Shown here: one piece after another, positions 10,703-16,898 of the stretch
Layout: every line of letters starts with the position of its first letter
How positions within the stretch are numbered: the first letter of the stretch is position 1
Assembly (NCBI GenBank): GCA_900554995.1
Contig: USJJ01000002.1
Span: forward strand, 1-16,898
Direction of reading: 5' to 3'
Origin: an uncultured Ruminococcus sp.
GTDB taxonomy: Bacteria; Bacillota; Clostridia; Oscillospirales; Acutalibacteraceae
Length of the DNA: 16,898 nt
Notes under the pieces: model-generated
The model's database searches: none
Told to the model about the DNA's origin: nothing
The model's input: only the letters and a program-made list of their open reading frames with translations
Translations under genes and position numbers: made by a program

Positions 10703-13111
10703 TTATTTTCTCAAGGGTTCGGTGTGCCAAATGTCACGTGCATATTCTTTGATCGCTCTGTCGCAGGCAAAACGTCCTGCTCCGGCAATATTCATAAGCG
10801 ACATTCTGTTCCACGTCTCTCTGTCGGCGAAGAGCTTTTCTGCTTTAGCCTGAGCCGCCTTGTAGTCCGCAAAATCGGCAAGAACCATATACGGATCGTG
10901 ATGAGTGATCGTACCGCCGATCTCGGGGAATACCTTGCCGTTAATTCCTCCGTTGATGAAATCGACAACCTTGCGGATATCGGCATTGTTCTGATAGTAA
11001 TTCATAGGATTGTATCCGACACGCTTGAGCTCGTTCACCTCGGGGGTGCTCATACCGAAGATTATGATGTTGTCATCGCCGACTGCCTCGTGAATCTCAA
11101 CGTTTGCACCGTCCATTGTGCCGAGTGTAATTGCTCCGTTGATCATCAGCTTCATATTGCCGGTGCCGCTTGCCTCGGTTCCCGAGAGGGAAATCTGCTC
11201 GCTGATGTCGGCGGCGGGCATAAGGTTCTCGGCCATTGTGACGTTGTAGTCCTCAAGATATACGACCTTGAGTCTGCCTCTTACGTCGGGATCGTTGTTG
11301 ATTAGATCGCCGAGAGAGCAGATGAAGCTGATAATTTTCTTAGCCATAAAGTAGCCGGGAGCTGCCTTTGCGGCGAAAATATATGTGTGAGGAGTAAAAT
11401 CTCCGTCCGGATTTTCCTTGATTGCAAGGTACTTTGAAAGGATGTGGAATGCGTTGAGGTGCTGACGTTTGTATTCGTGCAGTCTCTTGACCTGAACATC
11501 AAAGATCGACGTGGGATCAAGTTCAACTCCGTTTGATTTCTTGACAAGCTCGGCAAGTCTTTCCTTGTTATGGAGCTTGATTTTTTCAATCTTCTTGAGA
11601 ACCTCGGCGTCGGTTGCATAGGGCTTGAGCTTTTCAAGCTCGTCACCGTTGTAAACAAAGCCGTTGCCGATAAGGCCTGTAATGAGCTTCGTCAGCTCGG
11701 GGTTCGACTGGCAGAGCCAGCGGCGGTGAGCAATACCGTTTGTGACATTTGTGAACTTGTCGGGAGTGAGCGAATAGAAATCCTTGAAAACGCTCTCCTT
11801 GAGAATTTCCGAGTGAAGAGCGGAAACGCCGTTCACGCAGTGCGAGCCTGCAACGGACATATTCGCCATTCTGACAACTCCGTTTGATACGATTGCCATA
11901 CGCTCAACCTTATCGGCGTCACCCGTAGCGTTCCAGACATAGCTGCGGAAGCGATTGTCGATCTCCTTTGTGATCTCATAAATTCTCGGAAGAAGTCTCT
12001 TGAAGAGATCCTCGGGCCAGCACTCGAGAGCCTCAGCCATAACGGTGTGATTTGTATATGCGACAGTGTCCGTAACGATCTTCCAAGCCTCGTCCCAACC
12101 GTAGCCGCAGTCGTCAAGGAGAATTCTCATAAGCTCAGGAATTGCGAGCGTCGGATGAGTGTCGTTGATATGAATTGCTATTTTATCGGCAAGATTTTCA
12201 ACCGTACCGTAAACTCTCAGGTGATTGTTGATGATATCCTGAATTGAAGCGGAAACAAGGAAATACTGCTGGCGAAGTCTGAGACTCTTTCCCTCGGGAT
12301 GATTGTCGGAGGGATAGAGAACCTTACTGATAACCTCCGCCATTGCGTTCTGCTCCATTGCACGCATATAATCGCCCTGATTGAACATATCCATATCAAG
12401 GCCCGGGGCCTTTGCGCTCCAAAGACGGAGAACGCTGATGCCCTTGCCATCCTTGCCGGAAACATACATATCGTAGGGGATCGCCTGTACCTTGTTGCAG
12501 TCACGCTGTTCAACGTGGTGGTACTGATTGTCCCAGCTCTCGTCAACCCAGCCCTCAAAGAGAACATCAACGGCCTCCTCCTCACGGGGAACAAGCCAAA
12601 CGTCACCGCCGGGGAGCCAGAAATCGGGGAGTTCGGTCTGCCAGCCGTCGACGAGCTTCTGCTTGAAAATACCGTATTCGTAAAGAATCGAATAGCCCTT
12701 TGCAAAATATCCCTGACTTGCAAGACCGTCAAGGTAGCAGGCTGCAAGTCTGCCGAGACCTCCGTTGCCGAGACCTGCATCCGGCTCGCAGTCATAAAGC
12801 TTGTTGAGCTTTATACCGAAATCCTTGAGTGCGGATTCCATTGTTTTTGTGAGATTGAGATTGTAAAGGTTGTTCTTGAGTGAACGACCCATGAGAAATT
12901 CCATGCAAAGGTAGTAGATCTTCTTTGAATCCGATTTCTTCGCCTCGTTGTGAAATTCCTTTCTGCCCTGCATCATCATATCACGAAGAATAAGGGCGAT
13001 CGCTTTATAATAATGCTCATAGGTAGCTTCCTCGGGTGAAACGCCGTAGAAATGTGAGAGCTTATTGACGATAAGCTCTTTTGCTTCCTTTTTTGTAAGT
13101 TTATAGTTCAT
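10703..13111 (-). CDS. glgP: Glycogen/starch/alpha-glucan phosphorylase
   Basis: This cytoplasmic PLP-dependent GT35 enzyme releases glucose-1-phosphate from alpha-1,4-glucan with phosphate. The length of 802 residues fits the bacterial glycogen phosphorylase family. Visible are GLGNGGLGRLAACYLDGLAS (113-132), HINDTHPTLAIPELMR (314-329), RLHEYKRQHLNA (543-554) and the PLP signature EASGTGNMKLMIN (646-658), with the cofactor lysine at K654. The start at 13111 has GGAGG six bases upstream. The gene stands alone, with its own candidate promoter and a strong terminator. No glgA, glgB or glgC lies nearby, so it is not part of a glycogen cluster in this window. Whether it prefers glycogen or maltodextrin cannot be told from sequence alone. 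Confidence 0.96.
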   Translation of the reverse strand: MNYKLTKKEAKELIVNKLSHFYGVSPEEATYEHYYKAIALILRDMMMQGRKEFHNEAKKSDSKKIYYLCMEFLMGRSLKNNLYNLNLTKTMESALKDFGIKLNKLYDCEPDAGLGNGGLGRLAACYLDGLASQGYFAKGYSILYEYGIFKQKLVDGWQTELPDFWLPGGDVWLVPREEEAVDVLFEGWVDESWDNQYHHVEQRDCNKVQAIPYDMYVSGKDGKGISVLRLWSAKAPGLDMDMFNQGDYMRAMEQNAMAEVISKVLYPSDNHPEGKSLRLRQQYFLVSASIQDIINNHLRVYGTVENLADKIAIHINDTHPTLAIPELMRILLDDCGYGWDEAWKIVTDTVAYTNHTVMAEALECWPEDLFKRLLPRIYEITKEIDNRFRSYVWNATGDADKVERMAIVSNGVVRMANMSVAGSHCVNGVSALHSEILKESVFKDFYSLTPDKFTNVTNGIAHRRWLCQSNPELTKLITGLIGNGFVYNGDELEKLKPYATDAEVLKKIEKIKLHNKERLAELVKKSNGVELDPTSIFDVQVKRLHEYKRQHLNAFHILSKYLAIKENPDGDFTPHTYIFAAKAAPGYFMAKKIISFICSLGDLINNDPDVRGRLKVVYLEDYNVTMAENLMPAADISEQISLSGTEASGTGNMKLMINGAITLGTMDGANVEIHEAVGDDNIIIFGMSTPEVNELKRVGYNPMNYYQNNADIRKVVDFINGGINGKVFPEIGGTITHHDPYMVLADFADYKAAQAKAEKLFADRETWNRMSLMNIAGAGRFACDRAIKEYARDIWHTEPLRK

Positions 13112-13142
13112 AAAAAGCCTCCAATACTTTATCCGATTTTAT

Positions 13143-13169
13143 TTTATACCATTTTCCGAAAAATTACAA
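13143..13169 (-). promoter_or_regulatory. Candidate glgP promoter with extended -10
   Basis: On the minus strand TATAAA (13148-13143) is preceded directly by TGG, giving an extended -10. A partial -35 TTGTAA (13169-13164) lies 15 bases upstream, a short spacing. The predicted start is near 13136, giving a leader of about 25 bases. Confidence 0.5.
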
Positions 13170-13235
13170 CACTTTATTTGAACTTGCCTATACGAATTTA
13201 TACCCCATATTTTATGCAATTAAACGAAAAATTAC
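13143..13235. repeat. Partly duplicated element upstream of glgP
   Basis: TTTATACC occurs at 13143-13150 and again at 13197-13204. CGAAAAATTAC occurs at 13157-13167 and again at 13225-13235. On the minus strand each pair reads GTAATTTTTCG followed by GGTATAAA, so the proposed glgP -10 and its upstream box both have a second copy 54-68 bp upstream. Confidence 0.5.
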
Positions 13236-13361
13236 TATTAATATAGCATAATAGAACAATAAATATAAAAAGTCACCAAAAATAACCGTAATTTACCTTA
13301 CAAATGAAAGTAGTCGTCGCCCGAAAAGCATATTTATTGACAAAAAAATATTAAAAAACCC

Positions 13362-13401
13362 TTTATCGAAAAAGATTTTTATAGTATAATGATATTATAA
13401 T
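13362..13401 (+). promoter_or_regulatory. Candidate zapA promoter with tandem -10 elements
   Basis: Two perfect TATAAT hexamers lie at 13385-13390 and 13396-13401, 11 bp apart. The -35 matches are weak (TTTATC at 13362-13367, 17 bases before the first). A perfect TTGACA at 13337-13342 is too far away for either. The true start site cannot be fixed from sequence. Confidence 0.5.
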
Positions 13402-13436
13402 CTTAATATTTGCGAAGTTATGCGCAATTATTCTGC

Positions 13437-13441
13437 GGAGG
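13437..13441 (+). promoter_or_regulatory. Ribosome binding site deciding the zapA start
   Basis: GGAGG lies seven bases before ATG at 13449. It is only one base before ATG at 13443 and downstream of ATG at 13410, so 13449 is the best start. The resulting protein begins MGKNKVRLTIGG, as expected for ZapA. Confidence 0.75.
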
Positions 13442-13448
13442 TATGGTT

Positions 13449-13808
13449 ATGGGAAAAAACAAAGTCAGGCTCACGATCGGAGGCTTGGATTATTATATCA
13501 CGACCGATGAGGATATCGCCTATATGAAAAATCTCGGTGAGGATCTTGACGATGAGATTACGGGTCTGATTCACGATCATCCGAGGCTTTCTCAGGTTCA
13601 GGCGGCTGTTCTCAGCGCCCTTGACTATGCCGACAGACTTAAACAAGCGGAAAAATCAAATGACTTTTTGAAATCACAGATTCAGATGTATATGGAGGAT
13701 GCCGCCAAGGCAAAGACCGAGGCAGAGATGGCTCGCCGTGAGGCTGAGCGTATGACAAGGGATCTCAGAAGTATACGCCGTACACTTGAAGAAAAGGAAA
13801 TGTTATGA
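13449..13808 (+). CDS. zapA: Cell division protein ZapA
   Basis: This FtsZ-ring-associated protein binds and bundles FtsZ at midcell. It has 119 residues. The N-terminal ZapA fold shows KVRLTIGGLDYYITTDEDIAY (5-25), followed by a helix (MKNLGEDLDDEI) and an ALDYADRLKQAEK segment. A long charged coiled coil at about 65-117 (EDAAKAKTEAEMARREAERM) probably drives oligomerisation. The coiled coil is somewhat extended compared with the roughly 85-residue B. subtilis protein. The last codons overlap the next gene by ATGA, so translation is probably coupled. In Clostridia zapA is frequently next to a U32-family gene, which agrees with this arrangement. Confidence 0.9.
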   Translation: MGKNKVRLTIGGLDYYITTDEDIAYMKNLGEDLDDEITGLIHDHPRLSQVQAAVLSALDYADRLKQAEKSNDFLKSQIQMYMEDAAKAKTEAEMARREAERMTRDLRSIRRTLEEKEML

Positions 13809-15835
13809 TAAAACCTGAAATTCTTGCGCCTGCCGGTTCGCCCCAGGCGCTTATTGCAGCGGTTCGCAGCGGAGCGGATGCCGTTTATCTCGGCGTGAAG
13901 AGCCTTAATGCACGCCGAGGTGCGGAAAATTTTGACAGCGAACAGCTTAAAGAGGCGGTAGCCTACTGCCATAAGCACAATGTTAAGGTGCATCTTACCT
14001 TGAATACACTCGTCTCGGACGGCGAGCTTGAAACCGCTCAGGAGACGGTGCGCCTTGCCTGCGAATCGGGCGTCGACGCAATCATCGTACAGGATATCGG
14101 CCTTGCCGAGCTCATTCACCGTACCGCACCCGATATGCCGCTTCATGCATCGACCCAGATGTCTGTTCAGACTGCGGCAGGTCTCAAAAGACTGAAAAAG
14201 CTCGGATTCACCCGTGCCGTTCTTCCACGTGAAATGTCAAAGGAAGAAATCAAAAAGCTGTGTGAAAGCTCACCGATTGAGCTTGAATGTTTTGTTCACG
14301 GAGCGTTGTGTATGTGCGTTTCGGGTCAATGCCTTTTCAGTGCGGTTCTCGGCTCGAGAAGCGGAAACAGGGGCGCTTGCGCTCAGCCGTGCCGCCTGCC
14401 GTTCTCCGTTGAAAACGGAACGGGACATGATCTCAGTCTCAAGGATCTTTCCTTGATAGATTATATTAACGAAATGACGGAAATGGGCGTGTGCTCGTTT
14501 AAAATTGAGGGCAGAATGAAGCGTCCGGAATACGTTGCCGCAGCGGTCAAGGCTTGCCGCAACAGCGTGGACGGTGTGACGGATAATGCGCTCAGGGATG
14601 ACCTGCGATCGGTTTTCTCCCGTTCGGGTTTCACGGACGGCTATTACAGAAACAGACTCGGCTATGATATGTTCGGAATCCGCCGCAAGGACGATGTCAC
14701 CGCCGCTTCGGGCGTTCTCAAAAAACTCGAAAAGCTCTATGAAAAGGAAAAGGCGGATACAAGAATTGTCTTTGCCTTTACCTCCGTAAGAGGTGAGCCG
14801 ATATCGCTTGCCGCACGTGCAGGCTCAAAGAACGCTTTCGCCGAGGGAGAAATTCCGCAGGATGCGATGAACAAAGCCACAACGGCGGATTCGGTGAAGA
14901 AGCAGCTTTCAAAGGTCGGCGGAACAAGATTTGTCTGCGGCGATATTGATATCGAGCTTGATGACGGGCTCTTTATTCCTGCTTCGGAAATTAACAGGCT
15001 GCGTCGTGAGGTTATCGAAAAGCTCGATGAGGATAAAACACCGGAGATCGGCTTTACACCCGAATATGTCAAGATCAGTCCGCACGTTCCGAACAGGAAA
15101 CGGTTGATCTGTCGTTTTTCCGACATAGAAAGTATACCCGAAAATTGGGATTATATTGAGCAGGTGATTGTACCGCTCGGCGATGAGCGAAAAGTAAAAA
15201 AATCGCTCAGAGTCAGCGTTGAGGTGCCGAGAGGAATTTTCTCATCCGATGAAAAAATCCTTGAAAAACTTAAAAGCGCGAAGGATTACGGTATTACCGA
15301 GGCTTGGGCAGGAACTCTCGACGGAATAGTCCTGATTCAAAAGGCAGGGCTGAAGGCAAACGCCTTCCTCGGTTCCAATGTGTTCAATTCTCTTTCGGTT
15401 GAAACGCTTGAAAATATGGGCGTGAACCGTATTCTGCTTTCCCCGGAGCTGACATTGGCTCAGGCTCAGGCAATCGGCGGAAATGCGCCGAGGGGAGTTT
15501 TTGCTTACGGCAGACTTCCCCTGATGCTGACGAGAAACTGTCCGCAAAAAAACGGCAAATCGTGTGCAGAATGTAAGCGCACGGGCAAGCTGACCGACCG
15601 CAGAGGAATTGAATTTCCGATTGACTGCCATTCGGGTTGCAGTGAGATTCTCAACAGTGTTCCCGTCTATATGGCGGACAGACTTTCGGAGATCAGAAAT
15701 ATGGACTTTATGCTCCTGTATTTCACAAACGAGGGCAAAGAAAAAACTTCACTCGTGATTCAGGACTATATCAAAGGTACAAAGAAGCCGCACGGAGAGT
15801 TCACAAGAGGACTCCTTTACAGGGGCGTGGAATAA
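13805..15835 (+). CDS. U32 family protein, probable RNA hydroxylation (RlhA/TrhP-like)
   Basis: This 676-residue U32 protein starts with the typical PEILAPAGSPQAL (4-16) and GADAVYLG (23-30). The U32 signature is present as ECFVHGALCMCVSGQCLFS (161-179). Cysteines C169, C176, C192 and C196 (GACAQPCR) match the conserved cluster thought to bind an Fe-S centre. Family members were annotated as collagenase-like peptidases. The E. coli members RlhA and TrhP are instead needed for hydroxylation of 23S rRNA or tRNA, so an RNA-modification role is more likely. Its length resembles long RlhA-type proteins rather than the shorter TrhP type. The C-terminus carries a second cysteine group (C579, C587, C590, C608, C612) before LNSVPVYMADR. 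The start overlaps the zapA stop. Target RNA and position cannot be assigned. Confidence 0.9.
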   Translation: MIKPEILAPAGSPQALIAAVRSGADAVYLGVKSLNARRGAENFDSEQLKEAVAYCHKHNVKVHLTLNTLVSDGELETAQETVRLACESGVDAIIVQDIGLAELIHRTAPDMPLHASTQMSVQTAAGLKRLKKLGFTRAVLPREMSKEEIKKLCESSPIELECFVHGALCMCVSGQCLFSAVLGSRSGNRGACAQPCRLPFSVENGTGHDLSLKDLSLIDYINEMTEMGVCSFKIEGRMKRPEYVAAAVKACRNSVDGVTDNALRDDLRSVFSRSGFTDGYYRNRLGYDMFGIRRKDDVTAASGVLKKLEKLYEKEKADTRIVFAFTSVRGEPISLAARAGSKNAFAEGEIPQDAMNKATTADSVKKQLSKVGGTRFVCGDIDIELDDGLFIPASEINRLRREVIEKLDEDKTPEIGFTPEYVKISPHVPNRKRLICRFSDIESIPENWDYIEQVIVPLGDERKVKKSLRVSVEVPRGIFSSDEKILEKLKSAKDYGITEAWAGTLDGIVLIQKAGLKANAFLGSNVFNSLSVETLENMGVNRILLSPELTLAQAQAIGGNAPRGVFAYGRLPLMLTRNCPQKNGKSCAECKRTGKLTDRRGIEFPIDCHSGCSEILNSVPVYMADRLSEIRNMDFMLLYFTNEGKEKTSLVIQDYIKGTKKPHGEFTRGLLYRGVE

Positions 15836-15853
15836 ACAAAATATAGGCAACAA

Positions 15854-15890
15854 CAATGCCGCGGGAATTAACCCACGGCATTGATTTTTT
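15854..15890 (+). terminator. Rho-independent terminator after the U32 gene
   Basis: The stem CAATGCCGCGGG / CCCACGGCATTG has one C-A mismatch and an AATTAA loop (15854-15883). It is followed by ATTTTTT. It lies 18 bases past the stop. The hairpin could also act on the convergent transcript, but the T-run on that side is poor. The T-run overlaps the stop codon of the convergent gene. Confidence 0.87.
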
Positions 15891-16898
15891 ATTTCTTTTT
15901 CTTAAACGACAGCTTCGGGAGCTTGATTTTCGGATCCGAGGATACCTCATCATTAAACGCATCGCTCTTTTTCCAGATATGAATGATGCCCTCGTCATTG
16001 AGAAGTTTAATGATAATTATAAGAATCGGGACAAGGAAGATACCGATAACGCCGAAGAGTTGAGAACCGATATACATTCCCATAAGTGTGACGAAAGGCG
16101 GCAGGTCAACCGTTCCTCCGACAATCTTCGGCTCGATAATCTGTCTGACAATATAGATTATTGCATAAACTACAAACAAGCCGATTGCAAGCCCGAGCTT
16201 GCCGGTTATGAGACTGTATATTGCCCACGGAACCATAAACGTACCTGTGCCGATGACGGGAAGAATGTCAAGCACGGCAATTATCAGTGAAAGCGCAATA
16301 ATGTTTCCGTCCTTGTAAATTCCGATAAGCGTAAGGAAATTCAATCCTATAAAAATCTCAATTCCCGTTATGCAAATGATAAGAATATAGGATTTAATGA
16401 GCTTGCCGAGCGATTTTAATACAATTCGCTTTGTTGCCGAGAGCTTCTTTTCGTTTTCGGGAGAGATCTGACCTTTAATGAATTTTACAAGTCGATCATA
16501 GTCAACTGCCATAAAGCACGAAGAGACTATTGTGATCATAACCGCAACAAAAGCGGACGGAATCTGCTTTGCCGTGCTCCAAAGACCGCTGAGCGGAGTA
16601 GAAAGGCTGGAAAGTGAGAACTTTTCTCCGTTTGACGCTTTATCCATAATAAAGCCGGCAATTTCGGTAGCGCTCTTCTCTTTGAGAGCATCAAAGAACG
16701 GAACCATCGACTTGGTCGCCTTTTCCTCAAGCGAATCGGGCAGGAATCCGATCGTATTAAGCGACCAGTTTTTGATATTCTCAATCAGCGTCGGTATATC
16801 TGTCAGCTTGCCTTGAATGAAGGCGATAAGATCCGCAACTATATTCTGATGGGACAGCCGCCGAAAGAACAGAATAAGCTGTACGATGGATACTGGAC
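15889..16898 (-). CDS. ytvI: AI-2E family (YtvI-like) membrane protein, N-terminus cut by window edge
   Basis: The frame is open to the right edge, giving about 336 visible residues; an internal ATG at 16707 is not the true start. The protein is a polytopic AI-2E/UPF0118 family member. The C-terminal half shows the YtvI-type pattern LDILPVIGTGTFMVPWAIYS, YAIIYIVRQIIEPKIVGG, then PPFVTLMGMYIGSQLFG. It ends in a hydrophobic helix and a basic tail (KLPKLSFKKKK). In B. subtilis YtvI is a sporulation-associated membrane protein of unclear transport function, while other family members export AI-2 or exchange ions. The YtvI label is based on the RQxxEPKIVG and GTG-PWA patterns. Sporulation in this organism cannot be judged from the window. 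It is convergent with the U32 gene, and their ends share a terminator region. Confidence 0.85.
   Translation of the reverse strand, partial: PVSIVQLILFFRRLSHQNIVADLIAFIQGKLTDIPTLIENIKNWSLNTIGFLPDSLEEKATKSMVPFFDALKEKSATEIAGFIMDKASNGEKFSLSSLSTPLSGLWSTAKQIPSAFVAVMITIVSSCFMAVDYDRLVKFIKGQISPENEKKLSATKRIVLKSLGKLIKSYILIICITGIEIFIGLNFLTLIGIYKDGNIIALSLIIAVLDILPVIGTGTFMVPWAIYSLITGKLGLAIGLFVVYAIIYIVRQIIEPKIVGGTVDLPPFVTLMGMYIGSQLFGVIGIFLVPILIIIIKLLNDEGIIHIWKKSDAFNDEVSSDPKIKLPKLSFKKKK

Larger units (their letters stand above)
13112..13448. other. AT-rich divergent intergenic region between glgP and zapA
   Basis: No gene or structured RNA is evident in these 337 bases. The region holds a candidate leftward glgP promoter near 13143-13169 and a duplicated element upstream of it. 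Poly-A-rich stretches follow (about 13226-13275 and 13337-13375). Tandem TATAAT elements near 13385-13401 read toward zapA. The composition is much more AT-rich than the flanking genes. Confidence 0.6.

Noticed and set aside
10685..11305. A 206-codon plus-strand frame within glgP, and a similar one at 12299-12883.
   Set aside because: Both are antisense to conserved glgP coding sequence, and their products show no domain pattern or convincing start signal.
13226..13375. A-rich stretches as a possible replication origin or DnaA-box region.
   Set aside because: I found no cluster of DnaA-box-like sequences, and dnaA and dnaN are absent. Plain AT-rich promoter DNA explains it.

Overview
The window looks like a chromosomal housekeeping segment from a Gram-positive anaerobe of class Clostridia, probably an Oscillospiraceae/Ruminococcaceae-type gut bacterium. 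This rests on the gene set: adjacent gyrB and gyrA, a YwiB-type DUF1934 protein just before argS, zapA fused by overlap to a long U32 protein, and a YtvI-like AI-2E family protein. Strong GGAGG-type ribosome binding sites and AT-rich intergenic promoters over moderate-GC genes point the same way. The assignment is an inference from family patterns. I see no transposase, integrase, phage gene, CRISPR array, tRNA or rRNA.

Layout. Positions 1-5229 hold a leftward operon: an unrecognised 289-residue protein, then gyrB (2-bp gap), then gyrA (15-bp gap, running off the left edge). A strong extended -10 promoter at 5283-5311 reads into it. The divergent control region 5230-5513 also carries a 7-bp inverted repeat, a perfect 14-bp palindrome and a candidate rightward promoter. 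Positions 5514-10644 hold a rightward cluster: ddl (D-Ala-D-Ala ligase), an overlapping DUF1934/YwiB-like gene, argS, and a DUF2079 multi-pass membrane protein, with no clear internal terminator. A strong leftward terminator (10652-10689) separates this from leftward glgP (10703-13111).

A 337-bp AT-rich region (13112-13448) separates glgP from rightward zapA and a U32-family gene, which overlap by ATGA. Their transcript ends at a hairpin plus T-run (15854-15890). The T-run overlaps the stop codon of the convergent YtvI-like membrane gene, which runs off the right edge.

How the genes fit together: gyrase sets DNA supercoiling, Ddl supplies the peptidoglycan dipeptide, ArgRS charges tRNA-Arg, GlgP mobilises storage glucan, ZapA supports the FtsZ ring, and the U32 protein probably modifies RNA. 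No obviously novel system is visible. The best candidates for a second look are the unknown protein leading the gyrBA operon, the symmetric sites between the gyrase and ddl promoters, the unusual residues at both classical quinolone-determining positions of gyrase, and a duplicated element in the glgP upstream region.
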